This document shows, piece by piece, positions 1 to 10,115 of a stretch of 64,000 nucleotides of DNA. Position numbers and translations under genes: made by a program. Every line of letters starts with the position of its first letter. Positions within the stretch are counted from its first letter, which is position 1. Under the pieces are notes generated by a model, which saw only the letters and a list, made by a program, of their open reading frames with translations, had not been told where the DNA came from and did no database searches. Source of the DNA: Zanthoxylum bungeanum (lineage: Eukaryota > Streptophyta > Magnoliopsida > Sapindales > Rutaceae); NCBI GenBank assembly GCA_019454045.1, contig SKCR01034761.1, positions 101,813-165,812 of the forward strand. Reading direction: 5' to 3'.

Positions 1-378
1 CTCCTTATATTTTTTTTTTAATTTTTATATTTTTTGTCTTTGTTTTTTTTTTCTTTTTTCTTTTCTTTTGTTTTGTTTTATATATTTATGTAAAATGCAT
101 ATATTTAAATACATCATAAGCTTATTTTTTCGCCAATCTAAACATGGTGAATGCTTTCCAAGTTCGATTAGAATCTAGTTGTCACGCTCTTTTGGATTTT
201 TGGGTCTTGGAATTTAGATTTCATATCCATTTTCCTATTAAGCATCCAAAGCAGTATTTTACCTACACAAGAAATAAAAATCACAATAAAAATATATAAA
301 ATAAAAATTTAATTATTATTTCACAAATGTGCGAAATTAAGGGGATAGTGAAATTACAAGTGTAAAATGATTAATTTA
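1..378. other. T-rich unassigned flank
   Basis: No supportable gene. The first ~90 bases are almost pure T/A runs on the plus strand and the rest is AT-rich sequence without a coding frame. It borders the solo LTR that starts at 379. It could be part of an older repeat truncated by the window edge, but nothing identifies it. Confidence 0.6.
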
Positions 379-780
379 TGTAACACCCTAATAATTCTGA
401 TGACTACTATATTACAGGTGGTTTAATACATGACATAAATCATGCTCGAGCGTGTATGTACCCGTGATTTAGTTTTGAACATTCGATGAATTCTTTACGG
501 ATCCGATACGGAAATCATTTTATGTACCACTATGAATAGCCCTTAGTATTTAGGCCATAACCTTTCCATACGATCTCTCATTTTTATGCATTTTACATCA
601 TCGAAAATATAAGACCGAGGTCTACAACTTTCGTGTTGAACAATTTCGTAAATTCAGAACCAAAAAGGTTCAAAAAGGCAATTCAAAAATTTGGATGAAT
701 AATACCCGAGGACTAATCTAGAGATTTCTCAAAACTTATGTTTTTTTTCCAATTAATCATTAAAAAATCAGCTTCTTACC

Positions 781-788
781 TATAAATA
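781..788 (+). promoter_or_regulatory. TATA box of the Tekay-like LTR
   Basis: TATAAATA on the plus strand, ~400 bp into the LTR. The related LTR that starts at 4605 has TATATAAATAG at the matching place (about 5018-5030), so the position is conserved within the family. It marks the likely start of the LTR transcript, running rightward. Confidence 0.6.
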
Positions 789-1350
789 AGACACTATTTA
801 CTCATCTCTCTCAATAGCCAAATATATGAGCTTGATTCTAGGAAGCTCTCCAAATTTTTTTCCACTCTCATGGAAATATTGAAGGAATGGTTATGAATTC
901 TCAAGCTTTTCTTGGTTAAGTAAGTTTCTTCTCCTTCTCCTTCTTTCTTCTTCTCATTTAGGAAAATGAGCATCAATTATTCACTTCCATTCTCACACTT
1001 AGGAACCCTACGAAATTGGGGATTTTTTGTTTGAGAAGATTAAGTAAAATATAAGCCTCAATATATGTTTATGATGCTGTTTAGAGTGAATTAGGCTTAA
1101 GTCTTGGTTGGAATAATGTCAAGGTGTAAAATGGGTATGAGGGCCGAATTCTTAGCATGTTGGGGAGTACACTTTGTAAATTGATGATACTAGATAATGG
1201 CCTGTTATGAGTGTAATAAGAAGTGCTCGTGTGAAGGTTATAGTATGGGAGTGTTGGAATTGCTTTGAGCAGTGAAAATGAAGAACTAGTATTGGCCGTG
1301 AAATCGGGCTAGCGTCGCGATGCGTATGGGCTAGCGTCGCGATGTAGAAC

Positions 1351-1706
1351 ATGTGAATACCCTTTACCTTGGGTCGGTGCGTGTGGAAGTCACATTGAAC
1401 AATTGAATGCCCTCTATCTCGGGTCAGTACGTGTGGAAGTCACGTTGAACATGGCAATACCCTCTACCTCGAGTCGGTGTATGTGGGAGTCACTTTGAAC
1501 ATACCATCTACCTCGGGTCGGTTATGTGTTTGCCTTAGGTCGGTAGTGTGGAAGACTCAAGTCGGTCATATAGAAGACTCGGGTCGATCGTGTGGAAGAC
1601 TCGGGTCTGTTGTTTGGAAGGCTCGGGTCGGTCATGTGGAAGACTCGGGTCGGTTGTTTGGAAGGCTCAAGTCAGTCATGTGGAATACTCGATCGGTGAT
1701 ATAAAA
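1351..1706 (+). repeat. Two-level tandem array inside the solo LTR
   Basis: The first part has three units of 50 bp, starting near 1351, 1401 and 1451, with the core CCTCTACCTCGGGTCGGT followed by GTGTGGAAGTCAC. From about 1546 to 1706 it changes to roughly seven shorter units of ~23 bp with the core GTGTGGAAGACTCGGGTCGG. The short unit looks like a contracted form of the long one. The array is open in more than one frame, which is a by-product of its periodicity and not evidence for a gene. Confidence 0.8.
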
Positions 1707-2282
1707 GTCAATACGCTCAGCGTCTGGCATCGCGACGTGAAACATGAAATACTTTCTGTCTGAGTCTGCTTGTATGGACGTCAGGACACTCTCGGCCTTG
1801 CGTCGCGACGCATAACAGAAACAATTTCATTTCATTTCTATTACAACTTAGGATATTAGAGGCCACCCTAGGGGTTTTGTATCAGCGCATGTACATACAT
1901 TGTGTCATGTTACAAACATAATTTATGACTGGTATACTAATTAATTTTATCAATTATAGATCATCGCAGGAACCATAACTTCCTCCAGTGAAACAAAGTA
2001 ATGTCAGCCAGATTCCAAATCTGTGAGTGGACCATTTTCTCAAATTGATTTTACTTAATTGCTTTTTGATGTTAGACTTACTTTTCAGTATATTTGGCAT
2101 TAGCTGAAATGATTTCCAGTTGTTTTTATGAATGAGCATGTTTTAGAAGTGTTGATTTGAAACCATGATTTCTTTGATTTTTGGAGGCATGGGGAAAAAC
2201 CCTCCTCATATGTAACTTGGTACAGTTATTGGAATTGACAGTTTCTAGAATTGATGGATTCAGAACATGTGCACATGTAGAG

Positions 2283-2605
2283 CATGACTAGGGGTGGTGA
2301 TACGTAACTCCCCTAGATCCTAGATTCCAAGGCTAGGGGACGGTGATACGTAACGTCCCTAGACCCTAGATTTAGGGACAGGATGGCGGCATGCATTGGG
2401 AGATGACAATAAGTAACGCTTCAATGGCATGGATTTTCATATCGGGCTCTAATTCAGTGGCTTGGGGGACGGCGATACGTAACACCCCAAGACCACTAGA
2501 TAGGCGTACGGGGTGACGGAGATACGTAATGCCTCTATACGTCAGGTTTTCTTCAGATTTTCTAGGCGTATATGGGGACGGCGATACGTAACGCCCCCAT
2601 AGGTC
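2283..2605 (+). repeat. Degenerate GATACGTAAC repeat array
   Basis: About six imperfect units, each with GGGGACGGCGATACGTAACG or a close variant and spaced 45-100 bp apart (near 2295, 2342, 2400, 2470, 2515 and 2580). Each unit centres on the palindrome TACGTA. It lies in the downstream half of the solo LTR. No function is evident. Such arrays are common in large plant LTRs. Confidence 0.7.
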
Positions 2606-3294
2606 AGGTTTTCTACAGATTCTCAAAGATATGATTTTCAGAAAAGATGGTTTTATGAAAGATTTTTAGAAAAAATCAGTTTTACGAACAGAGTTTTAGA
2701 AAGATTTTAGTTTTATAGACATAAAAGAGTTTCCAGAAATTTTCTCAGAGATAGATCGTTTTCAGATATGAAAACGTTTTCAGAAATGATTGTTTTCCTG
2801 AAGATGATTTCGATTTCTGAACAATGAATGTTTTACAAGTATTTCAGTTCCCATTTTTTACTGTCCACTCACTAGGTCGTTCAAACGATCTAACCCCCCA
2901 CTTTCAGTGTCTCTGTTTTGCAGGTATTCTCGGAGGACGAGCTCGAGAGGACGGATACTGATGGCAGTCATTAGGATATTGGTTCCACCAGGTCAGGTCA
3001 GAGATAGAGTTCAGTCATAGTCCAGTAAAGTCATGTATCAGATATTTGTATAATTAAGTTTGTGTGTATAATAAGTTAAATTTTCATAGCATAGTTGTAA
3101 GTGTATTGTATTTGAGTATACGGTAATACATGTTGAAGTACATTTTAAGTTATTGAGATGGGCAATGGTTCCTATGCATAAGTTTGTACATGAGTTGACA
3201 TTAGTAGAGATTATAATTGTCAAAAATTCAGAGGCTCGGGGGGATAGATCAGTCTATTCCCTACCGGTAGCATCTTCTGGACAGGAATGTTACA

Positions 3295-4604
3295 ATTTCT
3301 CTTTTATTAAATGTACAGTTTTAATATTAATTAATGTTTAAAAGATGAAAACATGAAATTAGGAAAAAACATTTTAAGCATGTCATCTAGTTCAACTACT
3401 TGTGATTGCAAATCTTTAAAAGAAGATAATGGTGCACTAAACAAAAAATTATAGATTTTTATAAGATTGTAAGTAAATTTACTTTAGGAAAAAAGAATTT
3501 TAAAATGTTAATTTATTCCCAAAGATGTGTATTTAATAAAGAATGATTGTGATATAGGCCTTACATCAAACAAAAATATTTGAAAAATTATTTTGTTAAG
3601 GCATCCATCTCATCATATACAGATATCTCTAGTGATGCACATGTCATATGTCATGCATGCAATAGGAAATGACATAAAATATATGATTACATGTATAGGA
3701 AGGCCAATACTAATGTTGGATTGGTTCCAAAAGGAACTAAGATTAACTCTGAATGACTCAAGAATGTTTGGGTACCTAAAAATTTGTGATTTACCTTGAA
3801 TATGTGAAGAAGAATAAGATCAAGGGAAAATGGTTCCTCAATATTGAAAGAATATAGTTTTGAGTAGTCCACTGTCATATGCCTTGAGCATGTCACATTT
3901 GGTGACAATGGTAAAGGTCAAATTTTTGGTTATGCAAATATTGGTACCGTGTCCGTCACCAAGATTGAAAATATTTTACTTGTTGATGGCCTTAAGCGTA
4001 ATTTGCTAAGTGTTAGTCAATTATATGACAAAGGATATGTGGTTGAATTTGATGCATCAAAATGTAGGATTATTGACATTAAATCACATGATATATTATT
4101 TCTAGGTCCTATGAATCAAAATATTTATTTGATTGATATTGAACATGACATGCATCATAAGAAATGTTTGAGTTCGATAGAAGATAATTCTTGGCTTTGG
4201 CATAAGAGATTGGGACATGCACACTTGAAATTAATTTCCACCATCTCTAAAAATGATTTAGTAAAAAGACTTTTTAAGTTAAATTTTGTAAAATATCAAC
4301 TTTGTGAACTATGAAAACAAACCAAAAACGCTTTCAAAACTAAAAATAATTTTTCTTCTTCAAAACCCTTACAACTATTACATATAGACTTATTTGGACC
4401 ATTTAAAACAACAAGTTTTGGTCGCAAAAACTATGCATTTGTAATAGTTGATGATTACTCTAAATTTACATGGATTTTCTTCTTATCTCACAAAAATGAT
4501 ACTTTTAAATCATTCACAAAATTTTGTAAACAAATTCAAAATAAGAAAGACTCTAAAATTGTTTGCATAAAAAGTGATAATGTGGGAGAATTTGAAAATC
4601 AATC
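3295..4604 (+). pseudogene. Ty1/Copia gag-pol relic (SIRE/Maximus-like)
   Basis: Translation in shifting frames gives, in order: a zinc-knuckle-like stretch near 3640-3690 (CHACNRK, then His, last Cys lost); the linker motif VWVPK near 3765; a scrambled protease motif near 3840-3890; the gag-pre-integrase domain, uninterrupted at 3949-4314, with the motif WLWHKRLGHA; and the start of the integrase core from 4315 (HIDLFGPF, then VDDYSKFTWIF, then KSDN). This is the Copia order (gag-protease-integrase before RT). The zinc knuckle plus WVPK linker recalls the SIRE/Maximus branch. Stops and frameshifts show it is dead. It stops dead at 4604, where the next LTR begins; RT and RNase H are absent. 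Confidence 0.85.
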
Positions 4605-5330
4605 TGTAATACCCCGGTTAGATCGGTCAAACAGATTGAATCGTCAAGCATAAAATTTTAAAATTCATAAATTAATAGAAAAATAGGATTCATATCTTAG
4701 GAATCTCGTCCGGAGGTCCTAGACAAGTTTTCAGTTTCAGCACATTTACTATTCATCGGATTCAATAGGCAATTCTTTCGTATTCCAAGCATATATTTTT
4801 CATACGAACTATGATTTTTATGAATTTTATATCCTTAAAAAAATAAGACCAAGACCTACAACCTCTGTGTTGAACGATTTCTCAAATTCGGATCCGATTA
4901 GGTCAAAAATACAAGTCAAAATCGCGTGAAAAGTAAAACTCGTGACTGCTCTTTAAATTACAATATTTTTCCTTTTTTTACATTATTTTATTAATAAAAG
5001 CAGCCCCTTCTATGTCTATATAAATAGTACTATTACTTCATCTCTTTCAATATAAAAAAAAAGTGAATAAGGAAGCTCCCTCAAGCCATTACTAATCCTT
5101 GAGCTTCTCTCCATTTCTCAAGCAACCAATGAAGATACTTACCTCATTCTTCATGAAAGTAAGCTTCTTAACTCATTTATCTTCTTTAATTTCAATTTTG
5201 GGCATAGAAAATGAAAGCCCCAATTCATATATAAACCCTAGCTTTTCATGATTTTGTATTTTTCTTGTAATAGAGTTTGTAGCATGCATTTTCATACACT
5301 TTATGATAAATTACTCATGCAGTGAGCTTC
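4605..5330 (+). mobile_element. Truncated Tekay-like LTR inserted in the Copia relic
   Basis: Starts TGTAATACCCCGG directly after in-frame Copia integrase sequence, so the left end is a true insertion point. It shares stretches with the solo LTR at 379, including the region around TATA (5018-5030). The right end is lost: by ~5374 the sequence is Athila gag. Bases ~5330-5373 are a short unassigned junction. With the right end missing no target duplication can be tested. Confidence 0.65.
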
Positions 5331-5373
5331 CTTTTGATGAATGCCCAAATTTTTTTCTTTCCCATAAGAGGCT

Positions 5374-5722
5374 GCTCGGTTGTAATTGAAAGTACCGCAA
5401 ACTTCTAGGAAGTTGCTGATGTGGGCATTAGGATCTTCAGTTGCATTTCCCCCAAACTGTACTGACTGCTGAATCATCTGAATGCATGTTTTGATGTCAC
5501 CCGCATTTGCTGGTAAGGGAGGAAGTATATACAAGAAATGAGTCTGTCAACCACCAGAATGGTTCTGTCTCGAAAGGGAATCGGTGGTGCAACGTTCAAA
5601 GATTCAGGTTCCATGTTAATGATTGCTTCTTGGCCTTCTCGCCTTTCCCTTCTCAACTGTCTGATGGTTTTTTCAATCTCTGGGTCAAGCGGTTGAAGTT
5701 CAATGCTTCTGGTTCGTCTCAT
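5374..5722 (-). pseudogene. Athila copy A: 5' part of gag
   Basis: The minus strand encodes the start of the gag polyprotein. ATG is at 5722 (MRRTRS, with a Glu/Arg-rich stretch after it), then a region ending in FNYNR where similarity to the gag of copy B stops, near 5374. Frames shift near 5590-5600, so it is broken. It matches copy B at about 27625-27971. The rest of this gag is at the far end of copy A (14531-15352), not next to it, which makes the copy circularly permuted. Gag would form the cytoplasmic particle in which the element RNA is copied. Confidence 0.75.
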
Positions 5723-5737
5723 ATAGTGTCTGAGAAC

Positions 5738-5755
5738 CTGAAACACAATAAAACA
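5738..5755 (-). promoter_or_regulatory. 3' splice-acceptor-like site before gag (copy A)
   Basis: On the minus strand a pyrimidine-rich tract ends in TTTCAG|GTTCTC, 15 nt upstream of the gag ATG at 5722. The same site occurs at the same distance in copy B (27987). It suggests an intron in the leader. No donor was identified with certainty. Confidence 0.45.
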
Positions 5756-5830
5756 AAAACAATAAGTAAAAAGAAAATTAGATACAAGTAAAGGTATCTA
5801 ACCTTAAAATTAATACTGAAAGATAAATAA

Positions 5831-5849
5831 GTCCCCGGCAACGGCGCTA
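5831..5849 (-). other. Athila primer-binding site (copy A)
   Basis: Reads TAGCGCCGTTGCCGGGGAC on the minus strand, the plant Athila-type PBS (usually quoted as complementary to a tRNA-Asp 3' end) with one change at the start. It lies six bases inside the LTR edge at 5856, the position expected for minus-strand DNA priming. Confidence 0.75.
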
Positions 5850-5855
5850 AAAACT

Positions 5856-7873
5856 TGACCGGCGCGTAATCACACACGTATAATGCAAGCGCACGTATCG
5901 TTCAAGTAGTATAAAAGTATCGATCCCACGAGGTCTTAAAACCTTTTTTTATTAATTATGAAGTTAAATGTTTAGAAGTATCTAATGGATTGGTTGTTTG
6001 ATTTGGTGGTGACTTTAAAACTTAAAACAAGTAAATAAAATTGCTTGAAAGTAGATTGAAGAAAATTCAAATTTATAAAACTATCCAGGTTTAAGAATCC
6101 TTCCAATATCTTTTTAAAAGATGAAGTGGTTATTTTACATTTGTGTGATATATTGGTTTATTAACTTGGAACACGAAATTATGTAAAAGCCTCTTCCGAT
6201 GGTCAAATACAAATACCCAATATAACCCAATTAATCATATTCCTATGTTAACCAAGTTATCTGAATTCATTAAGATTAAGTTCCAATTATGGCTACCCCC
6301 ACCCGATAGGTATATTCCTATCATCTAAGGAAATCTCTTAAACGGTTATTTATCCTCAATGAAGATCGTGGGCTATTAAGTCTAAGGTCTTAAACTTAAA
6401 ATCTCTTTTCCAAGTTCATTTTAAGTTTACCGAATCAATCTTATTAATTGGCCAGTTAACAATATGCATTAAGACTAAGGCTCAATAAATAAACTTTTAT
6501 ATTACCCAAACCATAATTTAACCCCTTATAAACCGGTGATATTGGACTTCATCACAACCCTAAATAATTGGTTTAGTTACGACACATATTTACGGCTAGT
6601 AAAAATAAAAGACATAAATTAAATGCTGAAAGTAAATGCTGAAAAGTAAATGCTGAAAGTAAATTGCTGAAAAGTAAATGCTGAAAGTAAATTGCTGAAA
6701 AGTAAATAAAGTAAAAGTACAATAAAAGAAAATGATGAGGTAAAAGGATCAACTTTTATTACTTTTATTTTTGATATCTCCCTTAATATAATATATTAAC
6801 TTTGCATGATAATTACCAACCAGCCATATAAGTGGTATCTAGATTAAGTCAAATTAATAATTAATTACCAACCGACGAATCAGGCGGTATCCAGTTTAGT
6901 CAGGTTAAAACCAATTTAAATAATTACCAACCAATAAATATGGCGGTATCCTCGTTAAGTCGGGTTTCAACTAGTTTATTTATTATAATTAAAAGAGATT
7001 AATCTAAATATTAGTAATAAAAGTTTTACATTTTACCCCAACAATGGGGAGTTACCTCTTCATTACTGAAAAGTAAAAACTGAAAATTAAAGAAAGAAAA
7101 GTATTGTGCGTAAAAGTAAATTACAGAAAGTAAAAACTGAAAAGTAAAGAAAAGAAAGTGCGAAAGCTGAAATTAATTACTGAAAACTGTAAATAAACAA
7201 ACAAGATACAATCATCTTAGTATTCTTAAGGAATTCCTTAGAAGAAAGTATGAATTTACAAATGAAATGGCTTGGTATTTATAGGCAAAATTTTGCCTCC
7301 ATCAAATGCTTTATTAATTGATCCACTAATTGCTCCACCAATCCATTATTAATTGCTCCACTAATTGCTATCATGTTTGGTGGGAGTTTGACTATTTTTA
7401 TTATTTATTTATTTATTTATTTTTTGCTTTGAAAATGACTTTAATAATTACACATAACACACTTCCGGATGTTTAATCACTTTCGGTCATGAAATATTCC
7501 GAATTCGAAATTATTTTGTCTTTCAAAGTTGTAGATCTTTGAGTCTTCTTTAATTTGGAACTTGAATCAGCTCAAAACTGATAATGGAGTAAAAGGTTAT
7601 TTCCAAAATACGACAGATGCGCAAAATTGGAATTTCCAAAACTTCACTTCGTTAAAACGCCCTTTCAAGTTTCTAATCTCCAAAATTAATATGTCAAGTC
7701 CAATATTTGCCCTTATTTGACCCACATTTTGTCCTAAATGATTTCATTGAGTCCTAATATTATTTTATCTGCAAAATAAACTAAAACATATCAAAACGTT
7801 CATCAAACCCGAGAAACTAAACAAAATATTAAGTAAAATGGGCAGTAAATATTGATATATTTTCTGCACATCA
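5856..7873 (-). mobile_element. LTR of Athila copy A
   Basis: A 2,018-bp LTR, TGACCGGCG to CACATCA on the plus strand. It is flanked on the left by PBS plus gag and on the right by PPT plus 3' genes, so it serves as both the 5' and 3' LTR of what surrounds it. A TATA-like CCTATAAATACC is on the minus strand near 7275. It carries the conserved array of AACC-GCCATAT-GGCGGTATCC units (6820-6985) between inverted arms. Unlike the LTRs of B, C and D it lacks the GCGTCGCGACGC palindromes and the ACGT-core cluster. In their place (7310-7370) are short AATTGCTCCACTAATTG repeats. Confidence 0.85.
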
Positions 7874-7892
7874 CACCCCCAAACCTAACATT
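7874..7892 (-). other. Polypurine tract, copy A
   Basis: On the minus strand AATGTTAGGTTTGGGGGTG abuts the LTR start. The same motif abuts the LTR in copies B (19798) and C (45946). It would prime plus-strand DNA synthesis. Confidence 0.75.
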
Positions 7893-9125
7893 TTGCTAGT
7901 CCTCGAGAAAAAAAATAAAATAACATAACATAAATAATAAAGTTAAGCCACTTTCATAGGGATCACGATTGCATTTAGTGTATGCAACAAGCCTTTAAAC
8001 CCCTAGGTGTCCCTAGTGGACGAGTTGTAGTCTCGTGAGGGCTTACAACAACGATACCCACAAACGTTTTACAAAAGTAAAAAGATAATAAAACTAATGC
8101 ACACAAAACCAAAAAGACAAGAGAAAATAGAATAAAGAAGTTAGTGACTAAACAGATGAAACATATAATCCAAGTCAATAGTTGTTTTGTTTCATTCTAA
8201 ATTATCGAATAAGTAAATTCTTCGATTATTTTTACCAATCTCCATATACACAGTCGACAAAATATTAATCAACTCATTTTTTCCACAATAGTCACAAGTA
8301 CAGTTGAGAAGAAAGTAATATTTTTGTCCTAAAGTTATATCAGATTTCACACCTTTTTTTTAAGCAATGGAATAATTTTTCTGATTTTTTTCTTTGATTT
8401 ATTTATTTATATACAAAATCATCCATCTATGTAGCGAGTTTTGGGTCAGTGACTCCCAAACCAGTTGCTTTAGGGCACTCGGTGTTAAGACACCCATACG
8501 GACTTAATTACTCAGACTTCATATATATATATATTTGGCAACATCTTTGATCCATGTAACGAGCTTTGGGTCAGTGACTCCCAAACCAGTTGGTTTTAGG
8601 GCACTAGGTGTTAAGACACCCTTACAGACTTAATAACTCGGATCTCAGACATTTTTTATTTTCTTATACATTTTTTTATTTTTTATTCCTTTTTTTTTAT
8701 CCCATCGCTTTTTTAGATGCTTCCTCCAATTAAACTAGAGCACTTAATATTACAAACTTTTCAATTATAGCTCATGTATGTATGTTACTATGTATGTTGA
8801 TAGTACCTGTCAACTGAACATATGAAGATTCATTTTAGTCAGTATTATAGAGAATTCACAAATTAAATTATTCAAAAGGAAATAAACAAAAATTAACTTG
8901 TTCCGAAATAGGTTGAGATACGTCTCAGTAGTGGAATTTCCTTACACAACTATCTCTTACACCAATTTCACCCGATTAATCAAATTTAAAACATAAAAAA
9001 ATAAAATATTTTTGTAATTTTTAAAATTTTTCAGTTTTTTTTGTATTTTTCGAAAAATTTTAGACTAAAAATAAAACAATAAAAACAAGATCAAATTAAC
9101 TATTCCCTTGCCCCAAACCTAAATG
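7893..9125 (-). other. Non-coding 3' region, copy A
   Basis: No gene. It holds a strongly conserved block near 7950-8060 (short inverted repeats CTAGG...CCTAG and CGAG...CTCG) and two direct repeats of ~110-120 bp (about 8429-8520 and 8555-8640). Each repeat contains the hairpin-forming GGTGT-TAAG-ACACC. A second PPT-like motif (CCCCAAACCTAAA on the plus strand) sits near 9110. The same arrangement is present in copies B and C, so it is part of the family and not random filler. Confidence 0.7.
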
Positions 9126-9145
9126 AGACATTGTCCCCAATGTCT
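9126..9145 (-). other. Conserved GNRA-type hairpin, copy A
   Basis: In the element RNA this reads AGACAUUG-GGGA-CAAUGUCU: eight perfect pairs closed by a GGGA loop, which fits GNRA. It lies ~70 nt after the LOG stop codon. It is identical in copies B (21072-21091) and C (47168-47187). Confidence 0.65.
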
Positions 9146-9212
9146 TAAACAATAGAATAATAGTTTAGAAAATGGTACCTGGTTAGCTGAAATTCTACAT
9201 CTAAGTGAAAAA

Positions 9213-9862
9213 TTACAGGTTAAGATCCAGATTTATCCGACGCATCTTACCACGATCATCATCGGACCAGTTTATCTTGGAAAGAATGGGGTCAATTTGT
9301 GGTTCAAAGGCTAAGATTTGATCAATTAAATATGGGGCAGTTCTGGCAGTTTAGAGAAGTTCTTTTACAGGTTTTGACACGAACCCATTTCTACGGGCAT
9401 CATCAAGAAACACACATAGATATCATAGAATCCTTCAATGTTAAACAGTCCAAGTGGTTTCTAGTGTATGTTCAGGTTTGCCCAAGATAACACTGTAAAA
9501 ATTTCCTCTATTGTGCCCAAGCCACTGGCAAAACAATAAAAGCATTAGCACGGTTAATCATTTCTACCATTCGTTCAGAAATACCTGGCATAATTAGTTT
9601 CGTCGTTTGATGATCCAATAAGATTCGCCTCTGCCAAAGGTTTTGGGATGAATCCCAAAACTTGGCTGCCTTCATCCTGTACAGCCTTTGAAACGATCCC
9701 CATTAGTCCAAGATTGCCACCGCCATATACTAACTGCATATTCGTTGCAGCGATGACTCGACCCAATTCCTGTGCTGCTGCTACATATTCTGGTTTAACA
9801 CCAACACTAGTACCACAAAACACACAAATGTTTACAACTCGTCTTCTTGAAGTGGCTTCCAT
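9213..9862 (-). pseudogene. LOG-type cytokinin-activating enzyme, broken (copy A)
   Basis: Similar to plant LONELY GUY (LOG) enzymes, cytosolic phosphoribohydrolases that cut cytokinin riboside monophosphates into free cytokinin and ribose phosphate. The ATG at 9862 opens a clean frame for ~85 residues, with NICVFCGTS at the N-terminus and the nucleotide-binding YGGGNLGLMG. It then loses frame near SSN (about 9605). A base is missing exactly in the PGGxGTxxE active-site motif near 9525, so no active enzyme can be made. The remainder, to the stop at 9213, is recognisable in other frames. No introns are visible although plant LOG genes have several, which fits capture from an mRNA. About 84% identical to copy C over the first 86 residues (by eye). 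It follows the Cys-rich ORF, same strand. Confidence 0.85.
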
Positions 9863-9930
9863 ATTTTTGTGTTTCTTTTTTCAGCTCTAGATGCCTTCAA
9901 GAGTGCAATGATGAGTTGAATTTATAGAAC

Positions 9931-9955
9931 CTGAAAGGGGTGAGTAATAATAGCA
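9931..9955 (-). promoter_or_regulatory. 3' splice-acceptor-like site before LOG (copy A)
   Basis: On the minus strand TTACTCACCCCTTTCAG|GT: a branch-point-like TTACTCAC, a pyrimidine run and CAG, 68 nt upstream of the LOG ATG. The same motif stands before LOG in copies B and C. Confidence 0.5.
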
Positions 9956-10115
9956 CAAGTATATTCCAACGGACGATTAGTGGCAAAATAGTAAATCGTG
10001 AAAGGTCAAAAAGTAACATGGATCCTGTCGGAAAAAAATAACAAAATAAATCACAATTATTAAGAAAAGACAAAGAGATATAATAATTACATTAATGTAA
10101 CGGCTTGAATGACGT

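Larger units (their letters stand above)
379..3294 (+). mobile_element. Solo LTR, Tekay/Del-like Ty3/Gypsy
   Basis: A ~2.9-kb unit that begins TGTAACACCC and ends AATGTTACA, the ends expected of an LTR. No gag-pol and no second copy are attached, so it is best read as a solo LTR left by recombination between two LTRs. The bases AATTT border both ends (373-377 and 3294-3298). Counted strictly from TG to CA, the flanks are ATTTA and ATTTC, so the target duplication is imperfect by one base. The stretch at about 600-670 resembles that at 4840-4920 in the second, truncated LTR (4605), which shows both belong to one family. A TATA box lies at 781 and two tandem arrays lie inside. Assignment to Tekay/Del rests on the TGTAACACCC start and the large size only. 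Confidence 0.7.

Noticed and set aside
1148..1352. 66-aa minus-strand frame in the Tekay LTR
   Set aside because: No domain; lies in the non-coding LTR between the TATA box and the tandem arrays.
6820..6985. CRISPR-like array
   Set aside because: Spaced similar units, but the spacing is irregular, there are no unique spacers, and this is plant LTR DNA that occurs in every copy.
9299..9490. 63-aa plus-strand frame opposite LOG copy A
   Set aside because: Antisense shadow of the broken LOG gene.
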